A DNA stretch of 64,000 nucleotides from DAOUMF01 sp034408935 (GTDB taxonomy: Bacteria > Chloroflexota > Dehalococcoidia > SM23-28-2 > RBG-16-64-32): the NCBI GenBank assembly GCA_034408935.1, contig DAOUMV010000013.1:1-64000 (forward strand), given 5' to 3'. Shown one piece after another: positions 57,061 through 64,000 of this stretch (the first letter of the stretch is position 1; the number at the start of each line of letters is the position of its first letter). The position numbers were made by a program, and so were the translations under genes. Below the pieces are notes generated by a model. The model worked only from the letters and a program-made list of their open reading frames with translations. It was not told where the DNA came from and searched no databases.

Positions 57061-58553
57061 GTACCTCCTGACGTCGCCTCCGTGCCCAGCCGCCGTAGGG
57101 CGGATTCAAGCCGCTCCAGGGTCCGCTCGCGGCCCAGGAGCTCCATCGTCTCGAACAGGGGCGGCGCCGCTTTCCTGCCCGTCACGGCTACGCGGATGAG
57201 GCCGAACAGGTCTCCCGTTTTCAGCGCAAGCTCCTCGGCCAGGGGGCGGATGGCGCCCTCGAGCGGCTCGTGGTCCCAAGGCTGGACATCGCTGCTGCGC
57301 CGCAACACCGTCTCCAGCGCACGGCTAGCAGACGCGGGGTCGTGGGCGAACTTCTTGCCCAGCAACATCTCTGTCTCGTAATTCAGCTCCCCCTCGACGA
57401 AGAAGAAGCCCGCCATCGCGTCGGCCTCGGTCAGCAGCTTGATGCGCTCGCGGATGAGGGGTACGACGCGCCGCAGCAAGTCGGGATCCACCTGCCTCCC
57501 CGGGGCCTGCTCCAAGAAGGGCGCTGTACGCTCCGCCAGCTCCTCTGCCGGCAGCTCTCGGATGTACACACCGTTCATCCAGGTGAGCTTGTCGAAGTTG
57601 AACACCGCCGGGTTGGCGAGGACCCGGTCCAGGGTGAAGTGGTGGACAAACGTCTTGCGGTCGATGATCTCGGTGTGGTCGTCCAGCGACCAGCCGAGGA
57701 GACCCAGGAAGTTGAACAGCGCCTCGGGCAGGAAACCGCCCTCGCGGAACTCCCGGATGGAGGTATCGCCGTGACGCTTGGAGAGCTTGGCGCGGTCCGG
57801 GCCCAGAATCATGGGCAGGTGGGCGAAGGTGGGCGGCTCCCAGCCGAACGCCTTGTAGAGGAGGACGTGGCGGGGCGTGCTGGACAGCCACTCGTCGCCG
57901 CGCAGGACGTGGGTGATGCTCATCAGATGATCGTCGACGACGTTGGCCAGGTGGTAGACGGGGAACCCATCCGACTTCAGCAGAACGAAGTCGTCCAGGG
58001 TATCGTTCTCGAATGCGATGTCGCCGCGGATGAGGTCATGGAAGACGGTCCGCCCGGAAAGGGGCGTCCTGAAGCGTACGACGGCAGGCAGCCCCTCTGA
58101 CTCGAGCCTCCGCCGTTCGGCCTCCGGGAGGTCGCGGCAGTGGCGGTCGTACTTGGGGGGCCGCTTGCGCCGCTGGAGGTCCTTGCGCACGGTCTCCAAC
58201 CGCTCCGCCGTGCAGTAGCAACGATAGGCCTGTCCGGCCTCCACGAGCTGGGCGACGTGACGCTCGTATATCTCCAGACGACGGGACTGGACGTACGGCC
58301 CCCGGTCGCCGATGTCGCGACCGGGGTCGGAGGGGTCCGGCCCTTCGTCGAAGTCCAGGCCCAGCCAGGCCAGCGACTCGAATATGGCCTGCTCGGCTCC
58401 CTCGACGTACCGTGCGCGGTCGGTGTCCTCCAGGCGGACGATGAAGGCGCCGCCCTCGTGGCGGGCGAACAGCCAGTTGAAGAGGGCGGTACGGATGTTG
58501 CCCACGTGGGGCTCGCCGGTGGGCGCTGGGGCGAAGCGGACGCGAACGAACAT
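57057..58553 (-). CDS. gltX: glutamyl-tRNA synthetase
   Basis: Class I synthetase of 498 residues. The HIGH-type motif is PTGEPHVGNIRTALFNW and the KMSKS-type motif is AKLSKRHGDTS; YRCYCTAERLE belongs to the connecting region. Start ATG 58553 is chosen because the earlier ATG (58565) lies inside the -10 TAGAAT. No Shine-Dalgarno is present, so the mRNA is probably near-leaderless. Confidence 0.95.
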   Translation of the reverse strand: MFVRVRFAPAPTGEPHVGNIRTALFNWLFARHEGGAFIVRLEDTDRARYVEGAEQAIFESLAWLGLDFDEGPDPSDPGRDIGDRGPYVQSRRLEIYERHVAQLVEAGQAYRCYCTAERLETVRKDLQRRKRPPKYDRHCRDLPEAERRRLESEGLPAVVRFRTPLSGRTVFHDLIRGDIAFENDTLDDFVLLKSDGFPVYHLANVVDDHLMSITHVLRGDEWLSSTPRHVLLYKAFGWEPPTFAHLPMILGPDRAKLSKRHGDTSIREFREGGFLPEALFNFLGLLGWSLDDHTEIIDRKTFVHHFTLDRVLANPAVFNFDKLTWMNGVYIRELPAEELAERTAPFLEQAPGRQVDPDLLRRVVPLIRERIKLLTEADAMAGFFFVEGELNYETEMLLGKKFAHDPASASRALETVLRRSSDVQPWDHEPLEGAIRPLAEELALKTGDLFGLIRVAVTGRKAAPPLFETMELLGRERTLERLESALRRLGTEATSGGT

Positions 58554-58563
58554 GGCGGGGCTC

Positions 58564-58572
58564 ATTCTAGCA
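58564..58572 (-). promoter_or_regulatory. extended -10 promoter of gltX
   Basis: Minus strand TGC-TAGAAT, ten bases before ATG 58553. The predicted transcription start is about three bases before the start codon. Confidence 0.6.
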
Positions 58573-58641
58573 AGAATGGCAGGCTGGTCACAGCGTCGGC
58601 GGGGTCAGGACGCCTTGAACCAGAGGCCAGGAGTCGCTACC

Positions 58642-58944
58642 TTGACTCTCGACATGCAGGGCGTGATCGAGGTCGACCCTGAGCGCATCGAGACGCTGTA
58701 CGCCGGCGGCATGGAGCTGCCGTACGTACAGTTCGGGCAGGTGGAGCCGGCGTTGAAGCTCGTGTACGGCGGCGAGGACTACTGGTACGTGCGCACCCTC
58801 CCCCTGAAGGGCTACGGCGCGGTGATGGCTCGGCACATCAGCGAGCTGCAAACTGACAGCAAGAAGCCGATCCTCGCCCGCTTCCACGACCGCATCTACA
58901 TCTACGCCACAGGGGTCACGCCTATCGGCGCCGCCAGGAAGTAG
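58642..58944 (+). CDS. hypothetical protein
   Basis: A 100-residue protein of no recognised family, probably soluble, with aromatic-rich VQFGQVEPALKLVYGG then EDYWYVRTLP and a basic end. TTG 58642 has AGGAG about 8 bases upstream; ATG 58654 is the alternative. Divergent from gltX and convergent with the rluD-type gene. Confidence 0.6.
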   Translation: MTLDMQGVIEVDPERIETLYAGGMELPYVQFGQVEPALKLVYGGEDYWYVRTLPLKGYGAVMARHISELQTDSKKPILARFHDRIYIYATGVTPIGAARK

Positions 58945-58955
58945 CGGCCCGGGCG

Positions 58956-59852
58956 CTAGCCGCGCAGGCTGCGCAGCGCCGCTCGCAAGTCCGCTGGCAG
59001 CGGCGACTCGAACTCCACCAGGCGGCCGCTAGACGGCAGCTCGAAGGCCAGCCGCCAGGCGTGCAAGAACTGCCGCCCCACCAGCGGCGAGCGCCTCCCG
59101 TAGACGCCGTCGCCGACCACCGGGTGACCGATGGCGGCCAGATGAACACGTACCTGGTGAGTTCGCCCCGTTACCGGCTCCACCTCCAGGAGGGCGAACC
59201 GGTCCAGCGCCTCGCGTACGCGGTACTTCGTCTCCGCCTCGCGACCGCCGGCCACCACCGCCATCTTCTTGCGGTTCCGGGGGTGTCGGCCGATGGGCGC
59301 TTCGATTGTGCCCTCAGGCGGCTGAGGCGACCCCTGCACCAGCGCAAGGTAAGTCTTGTGCACCTCTCGTTCCTTGAGCTGATGGGTCAGGCTGGCCCGG
59401 GCGCGCTCGCTCCTGGCGACGACCAACAGCCCCGAGGTGTCCCTGTCCAGACGATGGACGATCCCCGGCCGCATCGCCTCTCGCGCCTCCGCCAACTCCG
59501 GCGCGATGGCCAGCAGGGCGTTCACCAGCGTGCCGCTGGGGTGCCCCGGCGCCGGGTGTACGGTGAGCCCCGCCGGCTTGTCCACGACGATGACGTCTTC
59601 GTCCTGGTAGATGACTGTGAGCGGGATGGGTTCCGCCGCCGGTTTCGCCTCCTCCACGGGGGGCAGGGTCGCCTCGACGCGCGCGCCGGAGACGAGGTTG
59701 TGGGAGGGGCGCTCCCGCCTGCCGTCCACTGTCACCAGCCCCTCGTCGATGAGGCGACGAGCGTGGCTGCGGGACAGGCCGTCCACGCGGCGGGCCAGGA
59801 AGACGTCCAGCCTCTCGCCCGGCCTATCCGCCGCCAGTTCCAGCGTCTTCAT
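58956..59852 (-). CDS. rluD: RluA/RluD-family pseudouridine synthase
   Basis: A 298-residue rRNA-modifying enzyme. An S4 RNA-binding domain occupies about residues 14-75 (LSRSHARRLIDEGLVTVDG), followed by the catalytic domain with HRLDRDTSGLLVVARS, whose Asp is the catalytic residue, and GRTHQVRVHLAAIGHPVVGD. Family members isomerise uridines in 23S rRNA; RluD specificity is assumed from architecture. It overlaps lspA by 29 bases, an arrangement common in Gram-positive-like genomes. Confidence 0.92.
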   Translation of the reverse strand: MKTLELAADRPGERLDVFLARRVDGLSRSHARRLIDEGLVTVDGRRERPSHNLVSGARVEATLPPVEEAKPAAEPIPLTVIYQDEDVIVVDKPAGLTVHPAPGHPSGTLVNALLAIAPELAEAREAMRPGIVHRLDRDTSGLLVVARSERARASLTHQLKEREVHKTYLALVQGSPQPPEGTIEAPIGRHPRNRKKMAVVAGGREAETKYRVREALDRFALLEVEPVTGRTHQVRVHLAAIGHPVVGDGVYGRRSPLVGRQFLHAWRLAFELPSSGRLVEFESPLPADLRAALRSLRG

Positions 59853-60366
59853 TCTCGGCTCCAGGCGGCGGAGGCTTGGCGAAGATCGAATATCCCAGCA
59901 GCAGGACAGCGATGCCTATGACGATGGAGGAGTCGGCCACGTTGAAGGCTGGCCAGAACGGGAAGTCGATGAAGTCGGTGACTCTCCCCAGGCGCAGCCG
60001 ATCCACCAAGTTGCCGATGGCGCCCCCCAGCATCATCCCGATGGCGGCGGGCGCCACCAGATGCTCGAAGGGCGGGTACCGATAGTACAGGTAGATGGCG
60101 GCCAAGCCGATTACCGTGGTAACGATGAGAAACCCGGTCTGATCCTTAAGTATCCCGAAGGCAGCGCCAGTATTAGTGACATAATGCAGGCGCACAGGCC
60201 AGCCGTCCGGCCACGCGTCCCCGCGGTCCATAAGCGTCCGTACCAGTTCCTTGCTGGCCTGGTCCAGGGCCAGGACGACGAGGGCAGCACCGATGAATAG
60301 GAAGCGGCGCAAGCGGGACGTAGTGGGCATGGGGATGACGGAGTTCGTCGCCTCGACTGTGGGCAT
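59824..60366 (-). CDS. lspA: lipoprotein signal peptidase LspA
   Basis: A 180-residue aspartic membrane protease that cleaves prolipoprotein signal peptides, with four helices. The conserved VTNTGAAFG, GGAIGNLVDRLRLGRVTDFI and FNVADSSIVIG supply both catalytic aspartates. ATG 60366 is favoured by an extended -10 eight bases upstream; ATG 60330 is possible. Several predicted lipoproteins in this window would be its substrates. Confidence 0.95.
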   Translation of the reverse strand: MPTVEATNSVIPMPTTSRLRRFLFIGAALVVLALDQASKELVRTLMDRGDAWPDGWPVRLHYVTNTGAAFGILKDQTGFLIVTTVIGLAAIYLYYRYPPFEHLVAPAAIGMMLGGAIGNLVDRLRLGRVTDFIDFPFWPAFNVADSSIVIGIAVLLLGYSIFAKPPPPGAENEDAGTGGG

Positions 60367-60374
60367 CGCTTTCG

Positions 60375-60383
60375 ATGATAGCA
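60375..60383 (-). promoter_or_regulatory. extended -10 promoter of lspA, near-leaderless
   Basis: Minus strand TGC-TATCAT, with eight bases to the ATG; the predicted leader is one or two bases. Confidence 0.5.
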
Positions 60384-60459
60384 CGGGCGAAGAGGGGACT
60401 GATGCCCAATGCGAGCGGCCAGGGGATGGGACAGCGGTTCGCCCGAGATACACCCAGGT

Positions 60460-60489
60460 TTGACGCCAGCTATGGGCGGTTGCTATCCT
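60460..60489 (+). promoter_or_regulatory. promoter of the molybdopterin-domain gene and siroheme decarboxylase
   Basis: TTGACG (60460-60465), 18 bases, TATCCT (60484-60489) preceded by TGC, an extended -10. Confidence 0.6.
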
Positions 60490-60528
60490 CAAGTCGACGC
60501 TTGCCGCGCGTTAGAAAGGCCACCGCTC

Positions 60529-61131
60529 TTGACTTTCGACCTCCTGTCCCGTCGCTCCAGAGACCGTGAGAGATACGGCGACCGCCTGCCCCCCGGCCAG
60601 AAGGTGGTGGAGGACTGGCCCGTCTTCACCTACGCGGGCACGCCGCAGATCGACACGGAAGAATGGCGGCTGCGCATTTACGGCGCCGTCGAGCGAGAAG
60701 TGCAGTTCACGTGGGAGGAGTTCCGAGCCCTACCTACCGCCACCGTCACCTGCGACATCCACTGCGTGACCTCATGGAGCCGCATGGACAACCGGTTCGA
60801 GGGCGTCCTCTTCCGAGCGCTGCTGGAGCACTTCCGGCCCCTGCCGTCGGCCGAGGGCGTCATGGTCCACTGCTACGGCGGTTACACCACCAACGTCCCC
60901 CTGGCCGACCTCATGCAGGAGAACGTGCTCTTGGCCTACAAGCACGACGGTAAGGAGCTGACGCCGCCCCACGGCTGGCCCCTGCGGCTGGTGATACCTC
61001 ATCTCTACTTCTGGAAGAGCGCCAAGTGGGTGCGCGCTCTGGAGTTCATAGAGAGAGACGAGCCTGGCTTCTGGGAGAGGTACGGCTATCATATGCGTGG
61101 CGACCCCTGGAAAGAGGAGCGCTATTCGTGA
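60529..61131 (+). CDS. molybdopterin-dependent oxidoreductase domain protein (sulfite oxidase/YedY-like)
   Basis: A 200-residue protein formed almost entirely by the oxidoreductase molybdopterin-binding domain. VTCDIHCVTSWSRMDNRFEGV carries the molybdenum-ligand Cys; VHCYGGYTTNVPLADLM, PPHGWPLRLVIPHLYFWKSAKWV follow the sulfite oxidase/MsrP fold. No twin-arginine or other signal is seen, so it may be cytoplasmic. TTG 60529 is a tentative start. Its stop overlaps the next GTG (GTGA). Confidence 0.85.
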   Translation: MTFDLLSRRSRDRERYGDRLPPGQKVVEDWPVFTYAGTPQIDTEEWRLRIYGAVEREVQFTWEEFRALPTATVTCDIHCVTSWSRMDNRFEGVLFRALLEHFRPLPSAEGVMVHCYGGYTTNVPLADLMQENVLLAYKHDGKELTPPHGWPLRLVIPHLYFWKSAKWVRALEFIERDEPGFWERYGYHMRGDPWKEERYS

Positions 61132-62111
61132 CCGCCGGCTCCGCTATCGACGCTATCGACCGGCGGCTGCTGACCCTGATCCAGAAGAACTTCCCTCTCG
61201 TGGTGCGCCCCTTCGCGGTCATCGGCGAACAGCTCGGCATCAGCGAGGAGGATGCCCTGGCACGAACCCGACACCTGAAGGGGGCCGGGATCATCCGCCA
61301 AATCAGCGCCATCTTCGATAGCCGACGCCTGGGATACTCCAGCACCCTCGTCGCCATGGACATCCCGGAGGAGCACATCGACGAGTCGGCCAATCGCATC
61401 TCGGAGCACCCCGGCGTTAGCCACAACTACAAGCGCGATCACTCCTTCAACCTCTGGTTCACCTTGACCCTGCCGCCCGGCACCGACCTGGAGGCGGAGG
61501 TGGCCCAACTGTCAGCGGGGGCGGAAGCACGGCGGGCGCGCATCCTCCCCGCGCTGCGTCTGTTCAAGATCGGAGTGGAGCTGGATGTGGAGCGGGGTGC
61601 CAACGTGGCCGAAGAGAGGCAGCCCAGCAAGGAGTCGCCCCGGAGCTTGACGGAAGATGATCTGGACTACGTGCGCGTCCTCCAGCAGGACCTGCCCCTG
61701 GAGCCCACCCCCTTCCAGGGCTGGGCGGAAAGCCTGGGCGTCCCCCAGAACGAGATGTTCGCCAGGGCCAAAGACTTCGAAGCGTCCGGTGTAATGCGAC
61801 GCTTCGCCGCCGTCCTCCGACACCAGAAGGCGGGCTTCGTGGCCAACGGAATGATCTGCTGGCGCATCCCTGAGGAGCAGCTCCCCGATCTCGGCTATCG
61901 CCTCGCCTCCTATCCGCAGGTGAGCCACTGCCTCCAGCGCCCCCTCTATCCTGACTGGCCCTACAACGTCTACTCCATGGTGCACGCTCGTAGCCGCAGA
62001 GGGTGCAAGGAGATCGCCCGGCGGATGTCTCAGGAGATCGGCGTCGACGACTACGTCATCCTGTATAGCACCAAGGAGTATAGAAAAAAGCGGGTCCGGT
62101 ACTACGTCTAG
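61128..62111 (+). CDS. siroheme decarboxylase, AhbA-AhbB two-domain form
   Basis: A 327-residue protein with two consecutive Lrp/AsnC-like halves. The first (RHLKGAGIIRQISAIFDSRRLGY and HNYKRDHSFNLWFTL) resembles AhbA and the second (ASGVMRRFAAVLRHQKAGF, GMICWRIPEEQ and PLYPDWPYNVYSMVHA) AhbB. AhbA/B remove two acetate side chains of siroheme, giving didecarboxysiroheme for heme or heme d1. The two are usually separate subunits. GTG start overlaps the upstream TGA; AGGAG is about 9 bases before. Confidence 0.88.
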   Translation: MTAGSAIDAIDRRLLTLIQKNFPLVVRPFAVIGEQLGISEEDALARTRHLKGAGIIRQISAIFDSRRLGYSSTLVAMDIPEEHIDESANRISEHPGVSHNYKRDHSFNLWFTLTLPPGTDLEAEVAQLSAGAEARRARILPALRLFKIGVELDVERGANVAEERQPSKESPRSLTEDDLDYVRVLQQDLPLEPTPFQGWAESLGVPQNEMFARAKDFEASGVMRRFAAVLRHQKAGFVANGMICWRIPEEQLPDLGYRLASYPQVSHCLQRPLYPDWPYNVYSMVHARSRRGCKEIARRMSQEIGVDDYVILYSTKEYRKKRVRYYV

Positions 62112-62161
62112 CGAGATGAGCCGCTGGCGCTGCGCGGGCGCGCCGACGCCCGCACCGGTGT

Positions 62162-62191
62162 TTGACCCCCGCTGACGGCCCTCGGTAGAAT
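62162..62191 (+). promoter_or_regulatory. promoter with near-leaderless start
   Basis: TTGACC (62162-62167), 18 bases, TAGAAT (62186-62191). ATG follows at 62200 with no Shine-Dalgarno, so the predicted leader is one or two bases. Confidence 0.7.
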
Positions 62192-62199
62192 CTGCCTGT

Positions 62200-62637
62200 A
62201 TGGACGACTACGGGCTCGATCTGGACGAGGTGGCGCGCGTCATTGACGGCGCCGCCGTTCTGGTGATCCGCTTCGCCATCCTGGACAAGCGTCTGCTCAT
62301 CGACGCCCGCACGAGCGAGGACGAGGGCCCGCTCATCGCCATCGTCTCCAAGGCCAGCTCCGTGGAGGAGCGCTTTAAGTCCCTGAAGAAGATGCGCCCC
62401 CGCCTTCCCCTGCCTGACAAGATCATGTCCTTCATGTGGCCGCGGCAGATGGAGACGTTCCGTGCCTCCGGGTTGTGGGACAAGATCGAAGCCCGAATGG
62501 TGAGCCTGGGCGGCGAGGAGATGGTCAAGATCTGCCAGTCCGTGTTTGAGGAGCTAGAGCGGGAGGAGAAGGCGGAGGTGATGACCGCCATCCGTGGCGG
62601 TGAGACCTACCAGTCCCTGTGGGAGCGCTCCCGCTAG
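62200..62637 (+). CDS. conserved-looking hypothetical protein
   Basis: A 145-residue soluble protein; family not recognised. It is rich in charged helices (SSVEERFKSLKKMRPRLPLP, then EEMVKICQSVFEELEREEK). Clean promoter spacing and codon use support a real gene. It lies between the siroheme decarboxylase and threonine aldolase genes. Confidence 0.75.
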   Translation: MDDYGLDLDEVARVIDGAAVLVIRFAILDKRLLIDARTSEDEGPLIAIVSKASSVEERFKSLKKMRPRLPLPDKIMSFMWPRQMETFRASGLWDKIEARMVSLGGEEMVKICQSVFEELEREEKAEVMTAIRGGETYQSLWERSR

Positions 62638-62677
62638 CGGGGGCCGATCTTGAGCGCAGGCCTGCCCGCCTGTGGCG

Positions 62678-62707
62678 GGGCCGCCGCATCAGGTCGGGGC
62701 CCTTTTT
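62678..62707 (+). terminator. weak terminator before the threonine aldolase gene
   Basis: GGGCC (62678-62682) and GGCCC (62698-62702) can pair over a 15-base loop, with TTTTT directly after. The surrounding GC-rich inverted repeats (GCAGGCC, GGCCGCC) may strengthen it. Confidence 0.4.
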
Positions 62708-62715
62708 GTTGAGCG

Positions 62716-63747
62716 ATGAAGACGATTGACCTGAGGAGTGACACCGTCACCCTGCCGTCGCCGGAGATGCGGCAGGCGATCGCTGAGGCTGAGCTGGGAG
62801 ACGACGTGTTTGGGGATGACCCCACCGTCAACCGTCTGCAGACGATGGCGGCGGAGGTCCTGGGCAAGGAGGCCGCCCTCCTCACCACCAGCGGCACCCA
62901 GAGCAACCTGGCGGCGATGCTGGCCCACTGCCAGCGCGGCGACGAGGTCATCGTCGGCGACGAGGCGCACATCCTGCACTACGAGGTAGGGGGCGCCTTC
63001 GCCCTGGGCGGACTCGGCCTGCGGCCCGTCGGCAACGACGACCAGGGACGGCTGAACCTGGAGGAGGTGCGGAGCGCCATCCGCGGCCGCGACGTCCACT
63101 TCCCTCCCACCGGGCTCATCTGCGTGGAGAACACGCACAACCGCTGCGGTGGCGCCGTCCTTGGCGAGGACGACCTGGCCGCCGTACACCACCTGGCCGA
63201 TGAGTACAGCCTACCGGTGCACATGGATGGGGCACGGGTGTTCAACGCTGCCGTGGCCCTGGGGGTGGCCGCGTCCCGCCTAGCGCGCTACGCGGACTCC
63301 GTGGCCTTCAGCCTGTGCAAGGGGCTCGCCTGTCCCGTGGGGTCCGTCCTCTGTGGCAGCGAAGAGTTCATCGCCCGGGCGCGGCGCTTCCGCAAGATGC
63401 TCGGGGGCGGCATGCGCCAGGCGGGGATCATCGCCGCCGCCGGCGTCTACGCTCTCGAGAATATGGTGGACCGCCTGGCCGAGGACCATGACAACGCCCG
63501 CCTTCTGGCGGAAGGCCTGTCCAGCATCCCCGGCATCAGCCTGACGCCGCCGCCGCAGAGCGACCTGGTCTTCTTCATCGCCGAGGGGTGGGACCTGGGG
63601 GAACTGGTTCGCCGCCTGGGCGAGCGGGGCGTCCTCTGCCTGGACGAAGGCGGCCGCATCCGCATGGTCACTCACTACGGCATCGAGCGCCGCGACGTTG
63701 AGGAAGTGCTGGTTCGAGTACGGGAGCTGATGGCAGCAGGAGCGTGA
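62716..63747 (+). CDS. ltaE: low-specificity L-threonine aldolase
   Basis: A PLP enzyme of 343 residues that cleaves threonine to glycine and acetaldehyde. Opening DLRSDTVTLPSPEMRQAI, LTTSGTQSNLAAML, VHMDGARVFNAAVALGV and SLCKGLACPVGSVL with the PLP-binding Lys are all family marks. The stop overlaps the next gene by four bases. No Shine-Dalgarno is seen. Confidence 0.96.
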   Translation: MKTIDLRSDTVTLPSPEMRQAIAEAELGDDVFGDDPTVNRLQTMAAEVLGKEAALLTTSGTQSNLAAMLAHCQRGDEVIVGDEAHILHYEVGGAFALGGLGLRPVGNDDQGRLNLEEVRSAIRGRDVHFPPTGLICVENTHNRCGGAVLGEDDLAAVHHLADEYSLPVHMDGARVFNAAVALGVAASRLARYADSVAFSLCKGLACPVGSVLCGSEEFIARARRFRKMLGGGMRQAGIIAAAGVYALENMVDRLAEDHDNARLLAEGLSSIPGISLTPPPQSDLVFFIAEGWDLGELVRRLGERGVLCLDEGGRIRMVTHYGIERRDVEEVLVRVRELMAAGA

Positions 63748-64000
63748 CCGTGCTGCCCAGACGGGCTTGTCGCGCCAGGCTGCTCCTGGCGGCCCTCTCC
63801 TTCGCGATCCTGACGATGGCGGCATGCCACGGGGAGACATCCATCCTGTCCGGCGAAGAGATCGTGTCGAACATCCCTTGGCGGGCACCGGAAGAGGCCC
63901 GCTACCGCCTGCTGGACGGCGAAGAGGAGAAGGGCAACGGCATGCTCCGTATCGAATCCACAGATGGGGAGACGACCTTCAGCCAGGAGTTCGAAAGCGA
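63744..64000 (+). CDS. lipoprotein, 5' part only
   Basis: Reading frame opens at GTG 63744, overlapping the TGA of ltaE (GTGA), and runs off the window. The N-terminus (RRACRARLLLAALSF then TMAAC) is a lipoprotein signal with lipobox Cys near residue 28. The visible mature part is acidic (PEEARYRLLDGEEEKGNG) and not recognised. Confidence 0.7.
   Translation, partial: MTVLPRRACRARLLLAALSFAILTMAACHGETSILSGEEIVSNIPWRAPEEARYRLLDGEEEKGNGMLRIESTDGETTFSQEFES

Overview
The window is about 64 kb of a high-GC bacterial chromosome read from the 3' end of a 23S rRNA gene. The gene set points to Chloroflexota, perhaps a Dehalococcoidia-like lineage. Indicators are long low-complexity tails on ribosomal proteins S1 and L21, FmdB zinc ribbons, a translin-family protein, several acyl-CoA dehydrogenases, a sigma factor paired with a DUF5667/5666-type membrane protein, a K+-independent-type H+-pyrophosphatase and a two-domain siroheme decarboxylase. 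This assignment is inferred from gene content, not from a phylogeny.

Layout. 1-720: 23S rRNA end, initiator tRNA-Met and 5S rRNA. 906-7654 (+): S1-domain protein, ClpC, RadA and two small enzymes or unknowns. 7670-16190 (-): rod-shape cluster mreB-mreC-mreD-PBP2-RodA, preceded by a secreted nuclease and DNA ligase. 16311-22947 (+): GNAT, hisH-hisA, two tandem acyl-CoA dehydrogenases, a TauE/SafE-type transporter, then hisF-hisI. 22944-27608 (-): 4-OT tautomerase, FtsH, L21-L27-L31 and a DUF1385 membrane protein. 27750-29759 (+): RNase HII, phosphotriesterase-like hydrolase and YraN. 29871-32447: an acyl-CoA dehydrogenase divergent from an ACAD10/11-type kinase. 32474-34947 (+): small zinc-ribbon membrane protein, Cas4/RecB-like nuclease, two FmdB proteins and a translin. 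34961-39982: FKBP, UvrA, a REP-associated transposase with its palindromes, and ferredoxin. 40031-46732 (-): RmuC, a beta-CASP hydrolase, a restriction-modification pair and glycyl-tRNA synthetase. 46945-50809: YtxH-like protein, cyclic-di-AMP receptor, H+-PPase and a MenB/BadI-like crotonase. 50851-57060: tRNA-Glu, sigma/regulator pair, TPP enzyme, tRNA-Glu and tRNA-Gln, and a TetR regulator with operators and a structured non-coding stretch. 57057-64000: GltX, RluD-type pseudouridine synthase, LspA, a molybdopterin-domain protein with the siroheme decarboxylase, an unknown gene, threonine aldolase and the start of a lipoprotein.

Most of the window is ordinary housekeeping. The points that repay attention are: (1) rplU (L21) appears to start at AUC; (2) several promoters put an extended -10 of the form TGCTANNAT only 6-10 bases before the start codon, which implies leaderless or near-leaderless mRNAs and moves the starts of rnhB and gltX; (3) a palindrome-carrying transposase gene has REP copies before it and inside it and is fused in frame to the next gene; (4) a tight nuclease/zinc-ribbon/translin operon; (5) a tetR gene bounded by two forms of one palindromic operator, beside about 370 bp of strongly folded non-coding DNA; (6) a lower-GC restriction-modification pair.
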